Shown here: one piece after another, positions 54,461-63,961 of the stretch
Layout: every line of letters begins with the position of its first letter
Numbering within the stretch: position 1 is the stretch's first letter
DNA from: Desulfatitalea sp. BRH_c12
GTDB lineage: Bacteria; Desulfobacterota; Desulfobacteria; Desulfobacterales; Desulfosarcinaceae
Direction: 5' to 3'
Length of the DNA stretch: 64,000 nt
Assembly (NCBI GenBank): GCA_000961655.1
Contig: LADR01000045.1
Coordinates: 186,001 to 250,000 of the forward strand
Position numbers and translations under genes: made by a program
The notes under the pieces: model-generated
Seen by the model: only the letters and a program-made list of their open reading frames with translations
Told to the model about the DNA's origin: nothing
Databases searched by the model: none

Positions 54461-55075
54461 CTATTTCCAGGTCCCGTCCACCCCATTGGTAGAATTGCTG
54501 CTCATTTGTATATTTACGACGCCTGAGACCGACAACGCAGTCCGATACCATCGGTTTGTCTGGTCGCTTCTCCTGAAAACAACTGTTCCGGAACGGCCCT
54601 GCAAGGGCAAGCCCCTGGATGTGAAACCAGTTTCTGTGGTTCCTCCGAATTGCGTGTCTTGAATCTGGAAGGAGACATCTTGATCCGTCGTTATGGAAGA
54701 AATGATTCTTTCATCGTCTTCCCAGGTTTGATTGCCAGCGGTTCCGGAAACGGAAGGCCCGCCATCATCCAGAAAAACCAGGTACCTATTTGGCGCAGTA
54801 AAGGATATCACCGCATCGCAGTTGTTCCGGATGGCTTCAAGCCTGGCCAGCTGCATCTGCGAATAGAGCTCCTTTGCATTTTTCGAGATACGCATGTTCG
54901 CATTAAATGCGAGCAAAGAAGGCAGAGAGAAGGCGGCCAATATACCTAAAAGAGCCATCACGATCACCAGTTCTATCAAGGTAAAACCGCGCTGGTGCAA
55001 CAGTACGCAGCTTGCTCTCTTTAATGGGACAAAAGGGTCTCGCGGAAGTAAAAGCATCGTTATTCGCCGTTCCAT
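54461..55075 (-). CDS. fimT: FimT/GspH-like minor pilin
   Basis: A 204-residue prepilin with an N-terminal leader ending in QRG then FTLIELVIVMALLGILAAFSLPSLLAF; cleavage Gly and mature Glu5 are present. MQLARLEAIRNNCDAVISF is the FimT/GspH helix-to-globular junction, and RSGTVVFRRSDQ matches the GspH-type C-terminal domain. The first ATG (55075) has a poor ribosome site; the Met at 55057 is an alternative and would shorten a rather long leader. First gene of the pilus operon, just downstream of a sigma-54 promoter. Confidence 0.87.
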   Translation of the reverse strand: MERRITMLLLPRDPFVPLKRASCVLLHQRGFTLIELVIVMALLGILAAFSLPSLLAFNANMRISKNAKELYSQMQLARLEAIRNNCDAVISFTAPNRYLVFLDDGGPSVSGTAGNQTWEDDERIISSITTDQDVSFQIQDTQFGGTTETGFTSRGLPLQGRSGTVVFRRSDQTNRWYRTALSVSGVVNIQMSSNSTNGVDGTWK

Positions 55076-55400
55076 GAAGTGGTTGCCATCTAAAATTCCA
55101 AAAGTGACTGCTTCCTTTGGGTCGAAGGACGCGCTCTCTTGGCATCAAGCAAGCTTTGTACCACTTGCCTAATTCATACATATTGCCAGTAATTGTCTGT
55201 AAATTCGAATTCTTATAAAATGGCTAAATATTACCTGCCAATGGAAACCGTATTTTTGTCATAAAAAGGCATGGGAACTATTAAAACTTTTAATGCCTCT
55301 GACGGGGTATGGCCCGCGAGGCAGCGCTTTTCAAAAGCTGTCCAACAGGCTTAAAGATAGGAAGGAAGTGTGTGGAGCTTTGATATCGATCAGGATTAGA
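55076..55400. other. Intergenic region with the pilus operon promoter
   Basis: Between the fimT start and the 3' end of the HDAC-family gene. It holds the sigma-54 site at 55148-55163; the stretch 55190-55290 is AT-rich, as upstream activator-binding regions often are. No extra gene or clear terminator for the HDAC gene was found. Confidence 0.6.
55148..55163 (-). promoter_or_regulatory. Sigma-54 (RpoN) promoter of the pilus operon
   Basis: On the minus strand TGGTACAAAGCTTGCT matches the -24/-12 consensus TGGCAC-N5-TTGCT at all but one position, with the invariant GG and GC ten bases apart. It lies about 75 bases before the fimT start. Type IV pilin genes are commonly sigma-54 dependent through PilR, and an NtrC-type regulator is encoded at 62567-63961. 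Confidence 0.75.
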
Positions 55401-56423
55401 TTAATCCGGCCCACCCGGTTTTTCGGTATTTTTCAAGGCCCATTCCAGAAATTGGGCATACACCCGCCAGACCTCTTCACCATAGCCGCCGGCCATGACA
55501 TAGGTTGCCGGAATTTTGCGGGTACGCAGAAAACGATAGACGAGTTGGTCACGGGCCATCATCTGCTCCAGAGAGAGCCGCAGCCCTGCGGTGGATGGCA
55601 ATTCATCGCCCACGTAAGGATCGGCGCCGCTCACCACGACGGCCAGATCCGGGCTGCCCAAAGTCGCGAGTTCATCTAACCCCGCGCGCAAGCGCGGCAG
55701 ATAGAGTTGCTCTTCTCCGGCGGAAATGCCGATATCGATGTCGCTGGGTATAAAGGCAGGGTTGGGCGCGCCGTTCTCCAAAATGGCCGGGCCATCCAGC
55801 GGCCAGCCGTCGGCCATGTGGATGCTGAGTGTCCTGATACTGTCATCGCCGGCGGTCAGCGCCGCGGTGCCGTCGCCTTTGTGGGCATCCACGTCCACTA
55901 CCCAGGCTTGCTTGACCAGCCCTTCAGCTTGCAGTCTGCGCACTGCGATCACAAGATCGTTGATCATGCAGAAACCGCTGCCGTGATCGTAGTGGCCATG
56001 GTGCATGCCCCCTGAAAAATAAAAGCAAAAACCCTCGGCCTGCGCCAGCCGCGCACACTGCAACGTACCGGCGGCTTTGTCCAGAATGCGTTGAAAAAGC
56101 TCGGCCAGCGGACGCTCGGCCTGTTCGGGCGCATAACGGTGATAGCTGCCGTCGGCCGCGATCAGTTCATAGGTGGTGAGGATCTCTTTTTCAAGACCGG
56201 GGCCATAAAGTCGCTCGACATAACCCGGCGCATGCACCCGCAGCAGATCCTGCGGGGTCAATATCTCAGTGACCTTATTGCAGTGCCAGCGATCGCTGGC
56301 CGGCGCGAGGTCTTTGTCTTCTGATAAGGCCGCAAAGGTCCGAGTGGCGCGGCTGTCACGCACCGGAATCAGAATGCCGTACGGCATCATGCTGACAGTC
56401 AGGGTGGGATCATAAAGAATCAT
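55401..56423 (-). CDS. HDAC/acetylpolyamine amidohydrolase-family protein
   Basis: A 340-residue single-domain deacetylase of the arginase/deacetylase fold. Active-site motifs are intact: GGMHHGHYDHGSGFCMIND (about residues 138-156), zinc ligands Asp179 and His181 in VVDVDAHKGDG, a third Asp268 in VVSGADPYVGDELP, and MAGGYG near the C-terminus. The cytoplasmic enzyme should remove acetyl groups from an amine or lysine; the target is unknown. GGAG lies seven bases before the ATG at 56423, which is preferred over a start 22 codons upstream. It is distinct in sequence from the HDAC domain at 45226-47475. Confidence 0.87.
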   Translation of the reverse strand: MILYDPTLTVSMMPYGILIPVRDSRATRTFAALSEDKDLAPASDRWHCNKVTEILTPQDLLRVHAPGYVERLYGPGLEKEILTTYELIAADGSYHRYAPEQAERPLAELFQRILDKAAGTLQCARLAQAEGFCFYFSGGMHHGHYDHGSGFCMINDLVIAVRRLQAEGLVKQAWVVDVDAHKGDGTAALTAGDDSIRTLSIHMADGWPLDGPAILENGAPNPAFIPSDIDIGISAGEEQLYLPRLRAGLDELATLGSPDLAVVVSGADPYVGDELPSTAGLRLSLEQMMARDQLVYRFLRTRKIPATYVMAGGYGEEVWRVYAQFLEWALKNTEKPGGPD

Positions 56424-56846
56424 TTGCGTTCTCCGCGGCGTGTGGCACGAGCCATTATTTATTTCCGCCAGGCATATTGGGGCTCCCATGCGGTCGGCTT
56501 TACCGAATTCACAACTAACTGGTTATGCACTTCACTCCAGTAAGACACAGGTATGGGGTATCATTAGTTGTCATTTTTAGAACCTTTAACAAAAACTACG
56601 CAAAAAGTGCAACATGGGCATGTCAAATCGACAGAATGCCTCCCTTTACACTTTAAACTTTACACTTAACACTTCGCCCATAATCATTTGAGCGGAGTGC
56701 ATAACCAGATACAACTATTTATTAATCCAGTATATCAATAATCACGATTTGCCTGAAGCGACAGTCCTTTTCCGCAGTCACCTCTTGATCAAAAAGTAAA
56801 AATACTGAATAACGTCTGAAACCCTTAAAACGGTAAGGAGATAGTT
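56424..56846. other. Intergenic region with a 90 bp repeat
   Basis: The divergent gap between the HDAC-family gene and the TolC-like gene. CTGGTTATGCACT (from about 56519) and AGTGCATAACCAG (to about 56708) form a 13 bp inverted repeat enclosing the 90 bp repeat at 56618-56707. No other gene is seen. Confidence 0.6.
56618..56707. repeat. 90 bp dispersed repeat, copy 1
   Basis: Begins GCATGTCAAATCGACAGAAT and ends GTGCATAACCA. It matches 60557-60646 at 87 of 90 positions by eye. The centre is AT-rich with near-direct repeats of TTTACACTT/TTTAAACTT. Both copies lie about 140 bases upstream of a plus-strand gene. Confidence 0.85.
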
Positions 56847-58253
56847 ATGCGACCAGGATGGTGCCATGTTCTTGGCGGGTGGCGATGGGCGGTTCTGTGG
56901 GTGTGGGTGGCGGCTTTCCCGATGCTTGCCGATGCGGCGGAACCGGATGCCGCCCTTGAAACGCTGAACCACATCACGGTGCTCGATCTGAATACCGCCG
57001 CCCGGGTTGCCTTGGCCGGCAATCCTTCGCTGGCGGCGGCGCAGGCCAGGGTAATGCAGGCCGGCGAAATTGTCCGGCAGGCCCAATCGGCCTATTGGCC
57101 CCAGTTGGATGCCACGGCCAGCGCGGCGCGGGTGGATTTGGCCGAAAGGGATTTCCAGTCCCAGAACGCTTTTCTCCAGCCTTTAGGCCAGAGCATCGAC
57201 AATCCGGAGAATTATTATCGGGCCGGACTGAACGCCAGTTGGCTCATTTTTGACGGGTTTGCGCGCAAGTTCAGCCTGGCGGCGGCGCGCTACGGTGAAC
57301 GGGCGACGGCCGCGGCGCGCTTTGATGCCCAACGGTTGCTGCTGTCCGCCGTGACCATCGCATTTTTGCAGGCCCAGTTGGCTGATGAGAATATCGCGAT
57401 TGCCAGGGCCGACGCGGCCTTCAATCAGCGTTTGCTGGAGGAGGCCCGCTTGCGATACGAGGTGGGTACCGGCGCATTGAGCGACGTGCTCAATTTCCAG
57501 ATACGCGTCAACAGCGCTCAGAGCCGGTTGATTCAAGAGGAGCGCGTTTTTCAGACGAATCTGATCAGCCTGGCCGCTTTGATGGGCGTTCCCCAGGGCC
57601 GCTTTCCCGAGCAGATGGGATTGGCGGATCTATCGCCCACCACGGCTCGGGAACTGACCACGCCACAAGCTCCCGATCTGATCCAAACAGCCGCGACCTT
57701 GCGTCCGGACCTGCGGCAGAGCGAATGGCGCGTACAGCAGGCTGAGGCAGGTGTGAGCAGAGCCCGCGCAGGCTACTATCCAACGATTGCGCTGTCCGGC
57801 AGCTATGAGGGCGAACGGCCCGAGGACATCGGTTTTGGGCAGGACGATTTTGGAAACAGCATCGGCGTGGGCCTGACCTGGAATCTTTTTTCGGGCGGTT
57901 TGACACGCGCCCGGCATGGCGAAGCCAAGGCGCGCCTGCTCGAAACCGAATACATCCGGGATGATGCCTTCATCAACGTGGCCGCCGAAGTGCAGCGCGT
58001 GACCACCCAGATCACAGCCGCGCAGCAGCAATTGAGGCTTCAGGAGACGAATACCGAACTGCTGCAACAGCAACGCGACCTGGTGGAAAAAGAGTACAAA
58101 GCCGGGGTCGGCTCGCTGGTGCGGCTCAACGAGGCGCAGCGCGATTTGACTGTATCGCAGGCGCAACTGGCCCTCGCCCGCGTCGCCCTGCGGGTATCTT
58201 GGTACGATCTGGAGACGGCCACCGGTCGGATTCTGGAGACCTTCAAACCATAG
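56847..58253 (+). CDS. TolC-family outer-membrane efflux protein
   Basis: A 468-residue protein with a signal peptide (cut near LADAAEP) and two outer-membrane-efflux (OEP) repeats: ALAGNPSLAAAQARVMQAGEIVRQAQSAYWPQLDA and LRPDLRQSEWRVQQAEAGVSRARAGYYPTIALSG, each followed by long helical stretches rich in Ala, Gln and Glu. It should trimerise into an outer-membrane channel for drug, metal or type I export. No inner-membrane pump or adaptor gene is adjacent, so the partner is unknown. AAGGAG precedes the ATG. The ends of the two repeats, VGTGALSDVL and YKAGVGSLVRLNEAQRDL, are well conserved. Confidence 0.9.
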   Translation: MRPGWCHVLGGWRWAVLWVWVAAFPMLADAAEPDAALETLNHITVLDLNTAARVALAGNPSLAAAQARVMQAGEIVRQAQSAYWPQLDATASAARVDLAERDFQSQNAFLQPLGQSIDNPENYYRAGLNASWLIFDGFARKFSLAAARYGERATAAARFDAQRLLLSAVTIAFLQAQLADENIAIARADAAFNQRLLEEARLRYEVGTGALSDVLNFQIRVNSAQSRLIQEERVFQTNLISLAALMGVPQGRFPEQMGLADLSPTTARELTTPQAPDLIQTAATLRPDLRQSEWRVQQAEAGVSRARAGYYPTIALSGSYEGERPEDIGFGQDDFGNSIGVGLTWNLFSGGLTRARHGEAKARLLETEYIRDDAFINVAAEVQRVTTQITAAQQQLRLQETNTELLQQQRDLVEKEYKAGVGSLVRLNEAQRDLTVSQAQLALARVALRVSWYDLETATGRILETFKP

Positions 58254-58294
58254 TCCGTTGGCCTGTCAACGAGGAACGGGCGGGCCCTGGCACC

Positions 58295-58591
58295 CTATTC
58301 GCTGAAACCGTAATGATAGATGTCATAACGGGTCTGACCACCTAACAGTTCGTCGATGCGCTCCTGAATTTTCTGACGTTCCGGGCTCGTCAACCATCGC
58401 TCCCAGTCGCCGGAGCTCTGCCAGCTGCTGATCACCAGGAACTCTTCGGGATTATTCAGGTTACGCAGGGTTTCACCGGAGATGTAGCCCTCTTGGTTCA
58501 TGGCCAGGGTACGCATTTGGCGGAACAGCGGGATCATCTCTCGGGCCTTGCTTTCAGGAATGATTCTTTTGATCAGGGCTTTGACTGCCAT
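58295..58591 (-). CDS. Antibiotic biosynthesis monooxygenase (ABM)-domain protein
   Basis: A 98-residue ferredoxin-like-fold protein: MAVKALIKRIIPESKAREMI, a helix MRTLAMNQEGYISGETLRN, FLVISSWQSSGDWERWLTSPERQKI, and a short C-terminus. This is the usual ABM domain pattern. Members range from quinol monooxygenases to haem-degrading enzymes, so no reaction is assigned. GGAGGTGC is seven bases before the ATG at 58591; a longer upstream frame is ignored. It converges with the TolC-like gene. Confidence 0.78.
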   Translation of the reverse strand: MAVKALIKRIIPESKAREMIPLFRQMRTLAMNQEGYISGETLRNLNNPEEFLVISSWQSSGDWERWLTSPERQKIQERIDELLGGQTRYDIYHYGFSE

Positions 58592-58928
58592 ACGCACCTC
58601 CTGCGGTCTGTGTGGGTTATAGCGGACTGACAGGGGAGTGGGATTCAGGAGCGCAAAGAGGAGAAGCGTTAGGTCGGAAAGCGGAGAGGCTGCCAGGCAT
58701 TGACTCCCCCGTCGCGAACTCGGGATAAACATACTATATGGGGCTCAGACCGGTTAGTCAAAAGGTAAAATGCGCCGGCTGCGAAATGTCCGGGGCCAGC
58801 CGGTTTGGAGGATGCCACCAAGGACGCTGCGGTAACTCTTGATATCGGTGCGCCATCCTTATAAGATGCTGCACAGATGTAACGCGCACCGCGGCGCTGT
58901 CCGCGTGCGGTGAAAGAATGGTGTTCTA
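58592..58928. other. Intergenic region, no clear feature
   Basis: The divergent gap between the ABM protein gene and the FAD-dependent oxidoreductase gene. A minus-strand frame covers part of it without domain or ribosome site. No repeat or consensus promoter was recognised. Confidence 0.4.
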
Positions 58929-60335
58929 TTGTCAACCAGCCCGAATTCCCCCGAGAGCGCCACTTACGACGTCATCATCGTCGGCGGCGGTCCTGCCGGC
59001 CTGTTTGCCAGTTATTATTTATCCGAGCATTCGGGTTTGAAAATATTGCTGCTGGACAAAGGCAAGCCGCCGGAACGCCGCGCCTGCCCCATGAATGCGG
59101 TCACCCAGTGCCAGCGCTGCAAACCGTGCAACATTTTATGCGGTCTGGGCGGCGCCGGCCTTTTTTCAGACGGAAAGCTCAATTATACTTACAAGCTCGG
59201 CAAAACCGACCTGACCCAATTTTTACCGCCGGATGCGGCCCAGGCATTGATTGATGAGACCGAGGCGATCTTCAATCGTTTCGGCATGAACGGTACGGTA
59301 TTTCCCACCGATATCCAAGCCGCCCGGACGATCCGCAAAAGCGCCAAGCGTTACGGCATTGACCTGATGCTCATCAAACAAAAGCATCTGGGCAGCGACC
59401 GGCTGCCCGGGCACATCGCCGTCATGGTCGACCATCTGCGCACCCACGGGGTTGTCATCCAGACCTGCGAAGAGGTCCGCGAACTGCTGATCGACAAGGG
59501 GGCTGTGGCCGGCGTGACCACCCAGCGCAACACCTACCGGGCGCGCAATGTGATCCTTGCACCGGGCCGGGCCGGAGCCGATTGGATGGGACGACTGGCC
59601 GGGCAATTCAACCTTGGGCTGCGCCAACGGGGTATCGAAGTCGGTGTGCGGGTCGAGGTGCACAACGACATCATGCAGGATTTATGCGCGATCATCTACG
59701 ATCCCACCTTTTTCGTTCAAACCGGTAAATATGACGATCAGACACGCACTTTCTGCACCAACCAGGGCGGGTACGTCACCATGGAGAATTACAGTCGCTT
59801 CGTGTGTGTTAACGGCCATGCCTATCACGACAAGAAATCGGACAACACCAATTTCGCATTCCTGTCCAAGGTGGTCCTTACCGAACCGGTGACCGACAAT
59901 CAGGCTTATGGGGAAGCCATTGGCCAATTGGCCAGTCTCATCGGCGGCGGACGCCCCATTTTACAGCGCTTCGGCGACCTCAAGCGCGGTCGGCGCAGCA
60001 CATGGCCGCGCATTCACAAAGGTTTTCTCCGACCGACACTGACCAATGTGGTCTGCGGCGATATCGCCATGGCGCTTCCCGAGCGCATTTTGACCAACCT
60101 GATCGAAGGCCTGGAACAGCTCAACCGCGTGGTGCGCGGTGTCTCCAACGATGAAACCCTGCTGTACGCTCCTGAAATAAAATTTTTCGCCACCCAGGTG
60201 GAAAGCGATCAGCACCTGGAAACGATCATCAAGGGTCTTTTCGTGGCTGGCGACGGCCCAGGCGTGGCCGGCAATATCGTCTCGGCCAGCGCCACAGGAT
60301 TGATTCCCGCCAAGGCCATTCTCGCAAGAAATTAA
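58929..60335 (+). CDS. FAD-dependent oxidoreductase of the COG2509 type
   Basis: A 468-residue flavoprotein: dinucleotide-binding VIIVGGGPAGLFASYYLSEH (residues about 15-34), a Cys-rich segment CPMNAVTQCQRCKPCNILCG (about 53-72), GGAGLFSDGKLNYTYKLG, and a C-terminal FAD-contacting FVAGDGPGVAGNIVSASATG. It resembles the uncharacterised NAD(FAD)-utilising dehydrogenases (COG2509). The six-Cys segment near the N-terminus may bind an iron-sulfur cluster or metal. Substrate unknown. The start must be the TTG at 58929, as no ATG precedes the FAD fold; the ribosome site is weak. Confidence 0.8.
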   Translation: MSTSPNSPESATYDVIIVGGGPAGLFASYYLSEHSGLKILLLDKGKPPERRACPMNAVTQCQRCKPCNILCGLGGAGLFSDGKLNYTYKLGKTDLTQFLPPDAAQALIDETEAIFNRFGMNGTVFPTDIQAARTIRKSAKRYGIDLMLIKQKHLGSDRLPGHIAVMVDHLRTHGVVIQTCEEVRELLIDKGAVAGVTTQRNTYRARNVILAPGRAGADWMGRLAGQFNLGLRQRGIEVGVRVEVHNDIMQDLCAIIYDPTFFVQTGKYDDQTRTFCTNQGGYVTMENYSRFVCVNGHAYHDKKSDNTNFAFLSKVVLTEPVTDNQAYGEAIGQLASLIGGGRPILQRFGDLKRGRRSTWPRIHKGFLRPTLTNVVCGDIAMALPERILTNLIEGLEQLNRVVRGVSNDETLLYAPEIKFFATQVESDQHLETIIKGLFVAGDGPGVAGNIVSASATGLIPAKAILARN

Positions 60336-60783
60336 AGGCCGCTCGTCTGTGTGCCGAGCGCACAAAGTTCCGTGGACGACTTATCCATGGACCCGTTGAG
60401 ACACAGAGAGATTCATTCACACCAACCCATCACGCATCTGCCGGCTGCCATTGCGCGGGGCACCTATCGCTTTCACCCCGCCCATGGCTAAACGGAAAAA
60501 TTATTTGTAGTCATCCAATTCGCGGTGACTGTTGGCGACGTGTATTCGGGAGGTGAGCATGTCAAATCGACAGAATGCCTCCCTTTACACTTTAAACTTT
60601 ACACTTAAAACTTCGCCCATAATCAGTTGAGCGGCGTGCATAACCAAAATTATTTCAATGGCAGCCTTGGCATGATAATTGATCACATTTACATACGGGT
60701 CTGAAAGGGTATATTTTTTACCCGGTTTAGCCTACACCATGAGAGACAGTGTTTACTTTTTACCCATAGGACCTATTTTGCCC
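60336..60783. other. Intergenic region with repeats
   Basis: About 450 bases before the histidine kinase gene. It contains TGACTGTTGGCGACGTGT (from about 60532), similar to 39615-39632, and the second 90 bp repeat (60557-60646). A plus-strand frame runs into the kinase gene from 60679 but has no ribosome site. Confidence 0.6.
60557..60646. repeat. 90 bp dispersed repeat, copy 2
   Basis: Matches 56618-56707 with three differences by eye. Flanking sequence differs between the two copies, so the repeat itself is the mobile or amplified unit. The left flank carries a second short module also found at 39615. Confidence 0.85.
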
Positions 60784-62598
60784 ATGAGACCGCATCCATT
60801 CAAATCCGACGCCGGCATGCGCACTTCGCCCTGGATCATTATCGGAGCAACGGTCATTCTTCTGATCACGGTGCTGGTTCTGGCGTTTCAGAACATACAG
60901 CGCGACCGACGGCACATGAATGAAGTACTGCAGGCCAAGGGCGTGGCATTAACCCGCGCAGTGGAAGCCGGCGCACGCAGCGGCATGATGGGGATGAGAT
61001 GGGGCGGCGCCCAACTGCAGCGCCTGCTGGAGGAAACAGCGCGCATGCCCGAGATTCTCTATATGGCCGTGCTGTCTGAGGACGGTATTGCCCTGGCCCA
61101 CAGTGATGCGCGTCGCGTCGGGCAGCCTTTGCATTCTGATCGCCCTTCACCGGTCTTGCCCCAAGGGGTGGAAGAGAACCATACCGTGATCACATCGGCC
61201 GATGGGCATCGGGCCTACGAAATCCAGCGCACCTTTCGTCCAACAAGCCCCAGTTGGCGTTCACGCCAACCGTCCGCAGGCGCCGGCATGTGGCGGCACG
61301 GCCCAAATTCCGAACGCCTTGAAGGGCCAGCCGAGCGGCAGGAAGCACCGCGTACGATCGTGGTCGGAATGGATGTGGCGCCTTTTGAAAAGATGATCGC
61401 CGGCTATGTGCGCAATACGATCGTCATGTCGGCTGTGTTGCTGTTGATGGGATTTGCTGGATTCGTCAGCCTCTTCTGGATGAACAGCTATCGCGCGGCC
61501 CGTCGGTCACTGCAGGACACCAGCGCCTTTGCCGACCAGATGGTGACCCATCTGCCGGTCGGCCTGATCGCCACCGGCCGGGATGGCCGCATCGCCGTTT
61601 TCAATTCGGCCGCCGAAGCGATTACCGGCGTCCAGCGGCAGGCCGCCTTGGGACGCAATCCTGATCACATTTTACCAGAGCGCCTGTGCGGGATGCAAAA
61701 GGTCCTCGATCAGGGGCACACGATTCGGGAACAGGAGATGGCCTGTGTGTTCGCCCGTGACAAGATCGTTCCGATTAGCCTCAGTGCCACCCGTATCGTT
61801 AACGAAGAGGGTCAATTCGTTGGCAATGTCCTGATTTTAAGAGATCTTGGCGAACTGCGCCGCTTGCAAGCCGAAATTCGGCGCCAGGAGAAACTGGCGG
61901 CTCTGGGCGGCCTGGCGGCGGGCGTAGCCCACGAGATTCGCAATCCTTTGAGTTCGATCAAAGGGTTGGCCACCTACTTTGCCGGCAAATTCAGCGATGG
62001 CAGCCAGGAACGCAAATTGGCGCTGGTCATGACCCAGGAAACGGATCGCCTCAACCGCGTGATCAGCGAGTTGCTCGAATTTGCCCGGCCGACCGATATC
62101 AAACGGAGACCGACCAACATCAATGAATTGCTGCGCCACTCGATGCAATTGATCGCGCAGGACGCCGCCGCCAAACAGATCACGCTGCATCAACATTTTC
62201 AGGCCGGCCTGTGCCTTGCACGCGTCGATCCGGATCGCTTGTCCCAATGCCTGCTCAATCTCTATCTGAATGCACTGCAGGCCATGGAAACCGGCGGCAG
62301 CCTGACCGTCGCCAGCGAGGCGATCGACGACGAACACCTGCGCATCCAGGTTGTCGACACGGGCAGCGGCATTGCCGCTGAAGACGTTGACCGTATTTTC
62401 GATCCGTATTTCACCACCAAAGCCAAAGGCACCGGCCTGGGACTGGCCATCGTGCACAAGATCATCGAAGCCCACGGCGGTCATATCCAGGTGGAAAGCA
62501 CGCCGGGCAAGGGCACCCGCTTTGGGCTGACCCTCGCCTGCCAGCCCGATACGACAGGAGACGCGCATGACTCCATCCAGCATCCTGGTGGTAGATGA
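60784..62598 (+). CDS. Membrane sensor histidine kinase (ZraS/PilS-like)
   Basis: About 604 residues: an N-terminal membrane helix ([19 protein letters not shown]), a periplasmic sensor of roughly 175 residues, a second helix ([21 protein letters not shown]), a PAS domain ([22 protein letters not shown]), a HisKA domain with the phospho-His in [17 protein letters not shown], and a HATPase domain ([34 protein letters not shown]). The sensor arrangement resembles ZraS/HydH. It overlaps the regulator gene by 32 bases, so the pair is translationally coupled. The start is uncertain: ATG at 60784 is chosen; ATG at 60739 or 60817 are possible and none has a clear ribosome site. Confidence 0.9.
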   Translation: MRPHPFKSDAGMRTSPWIIIGATVILLITVLVLAFQNIQRDRRHMNEVLQAKGVALTRAVEAGARSGMMGMRWGGAQLQRLLEETARMPEILYMAVLSEDGIALAHSDARRVGQPLHSDRPSPVLPQGVEENHTVITSADGHRAYEIQRTFRPTSPSWRSRQPSAGAGMWRHGPNSERLEGPAERQEAPRTIVVGMDVAPFEKMIAGYVRNTIVMSAVLLLMGFAGFVSLFWMNSYRAARRSLQDTSAFADQMVTHLPVGLIATGRDGRIAVFNSAAEAITGVQRQAALGRNPDHILPERLCGMQKVLDQGHTIREQEMACVFARDKIVPISLSATRIVNEEGQFVGNVLILRDLGELRRLQAEIRRQEKLAALGGLAAGVAHEIRNPLSSIKGLATYFAGKFSDGSQERKLALVMTQETDRLNRVISELLEFARPTDIKRRPTNINELLRHSMQLIAQDAAAKQITLHQHFQAGLCLARVDPDRLSQCLLNLYLNALQAMETGGSLTVASEAIDDEHLRIQVVDTGSGIAAEDVDRIFDPYFTTKAKGTGLGLAIVHKIIEAHGGHIQVESTPGKGTRFGLTLACQPDTTGDAHDSIQHPGGR

Positions 62599-63961
62599 CG
62601 ACCCTGGTCATCTGACCATGTTGCAAACCCTTTTCGAGTCCTGGGATTATACCGTGGAAACCCTCGACGACGGCAGCGCTGCGGTTGCGCGGGTGCAAGC
62701 CGGCCCAGTGGACCTTATCCTGATGGACGTGCGCATGGCCGCGCTCAGCGGCATTGACGCCCTCAAGCAGATCAAGGCCTACAACCCGTCCATACCGATC
62801 ATCATCATGACCGCCTATTCGTCGGTTTCTTCGGCCATCGAGGCGCTTAAGGCCGGGGCCTACGACTACCTGATCAAACCTTTGGATTTCGACGCCCTCA
62901 AGCTCAGCGTTGAAAGAGCCCGCGAGCATGCCGGTTTGAAAATCGAAAATCGGCAACTCAAGGCGCGGTTAACATCCGTTTTTCACGCAGACCGCATCAT
63001 CGGGAAAAGCCAGGCCATACGTGCCATGATGGAAATGTTGGCCATGATCGCGCCCTCGGAAGCGACCATCCTGATCACTGGCGAGAGCGGAACCGGTAAA
63101 GAGCTGATCGCCCGCTCGATCCATTTAAACAGTCCGCGCCGGGACAACCCGCTGGTGGTGGTCAATTGCGCCGCCATTACTGAAACCCTGCTGGAATCGG
63201 AGTTGTTCGGGCATGAGAAAGGCGCTTTCACCGGTGCGGAACGCAAGCGCGACGGCCGCTTTCAGCAGGCCCACGGGGGCACCCTGTTCCTGGATGAAAT
63301 TGGAGAAACCTCTCCCGCCATGCAGGCCAAACTGTTGCGGACGATCCAAGAACGCGAAATTCAAAGGGTGGGCGGCGAAGAGATTCTGCATGTGGATGTG
63401 CGTATCATTGCCGCCACCCACCGCGATTTGGCGCAGGACGTCAAGGACGGCCGCTTCCGCGAAGATCTTTTCTACCGGCTCAATGGCGTCACCCTGGAAG
63501 TGCCGCCCTTGCGCGAACGGCTGGATGATATTCCTTTGCTGGCGCATCATTTCATGCACCTGTTCGCCGAGCGCAACCGCAAGGCGGTCAAAGGCTTTTC
63601 ACCGCTGGCCATGGACATGCTGGTCAAGCACAGTTGGCCGGGCAACGTGCGCGAGTTGGAAAACGCGGTCGAACGGGCGGTCATTCTGATGACCGGCGAG
63701 CATGTCTCCGACAAGCATCTGCCGCTGGCGGTCGTCCAGAACTATTCGCCGGGCGCACCGCTTCCCCGGGAAGCCGGTTCCGGCTTGACGCTGGATGGTC
63801 ATCGTTCCCTGGAAGAGGTGGAAAAGGAGGTCATCCTGGCTACGCTGGAAGCGGTCGGCGGGAACAAAACCGAAGCGGCGCGGCGACTGGGCATCACCCG
63901 CAAGACATTGCACAACAAACTCAAACAATTTGAGAGAAGCGGACAGGGAAGTTTTTCTTGA
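62567..63961 (+). CDS. Sigma-54-dependent response regulator, NtrC family
   Basis: A 464-residue three-domain activator. Receiver domain with ILVVDDD and the phospho-acceptor Asp54 (LILMDVRM); AAA+ domain with Walker A GESGTGKE, the sigma-54-contacting GAFTGA, Walker [12 protein letters not shown] and [15 protein letters not shown]; and a C-terminal Fis-type helix-turn-helix ([20 protein letters not shown]). All motifs for ATP-driven activation of RpoN polymerase are intact. AGGAG precedes the ATG inside the kinase gene. It may control the sigma-54 promoter of the pilus operon at 55148, as PilR does, or distant genes; the sequence does not decide. Confidence 0.95.
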   Translation: MTPSSILVVDDDPGHLTMLQTLFESWDYTVETLDDGSAAVARVQAGPVDLILMDVRMAALSGIDALKQIKAYNPSIPIIIMTAYSSVSSAIEALKAGAYDYLIKPLDFDALKLSVERAREHAGLKIENRQLKARLTSVFHADRIIGKSQAIRAMMEMLAMIAPSEATILITGESGTGKELIARSIHLNSPRRDNPLVVVNCAAITETLLESELFGHEKGAFTGAERKRDGRFQQAHGGTLFLDEIGETSPAMQAKLLRTIQEREIQRVGGEEILHVDVRIIAATHRDLAQDVKDGRFREDLFYRLNGVTLEVPPLRERLDDIPLLAHHFMHLFAERNRKAVKGFSPLAMDMLVKHSWPGNVRELENAVERAVILMTGEHVSDKHLPLAVVQNYSPGAPLPREAGSGLTLDGHRSLEEVEKEVILATLEAVGGNKTEAARRLGITRKTLHNKLKQFERSGQGSFS

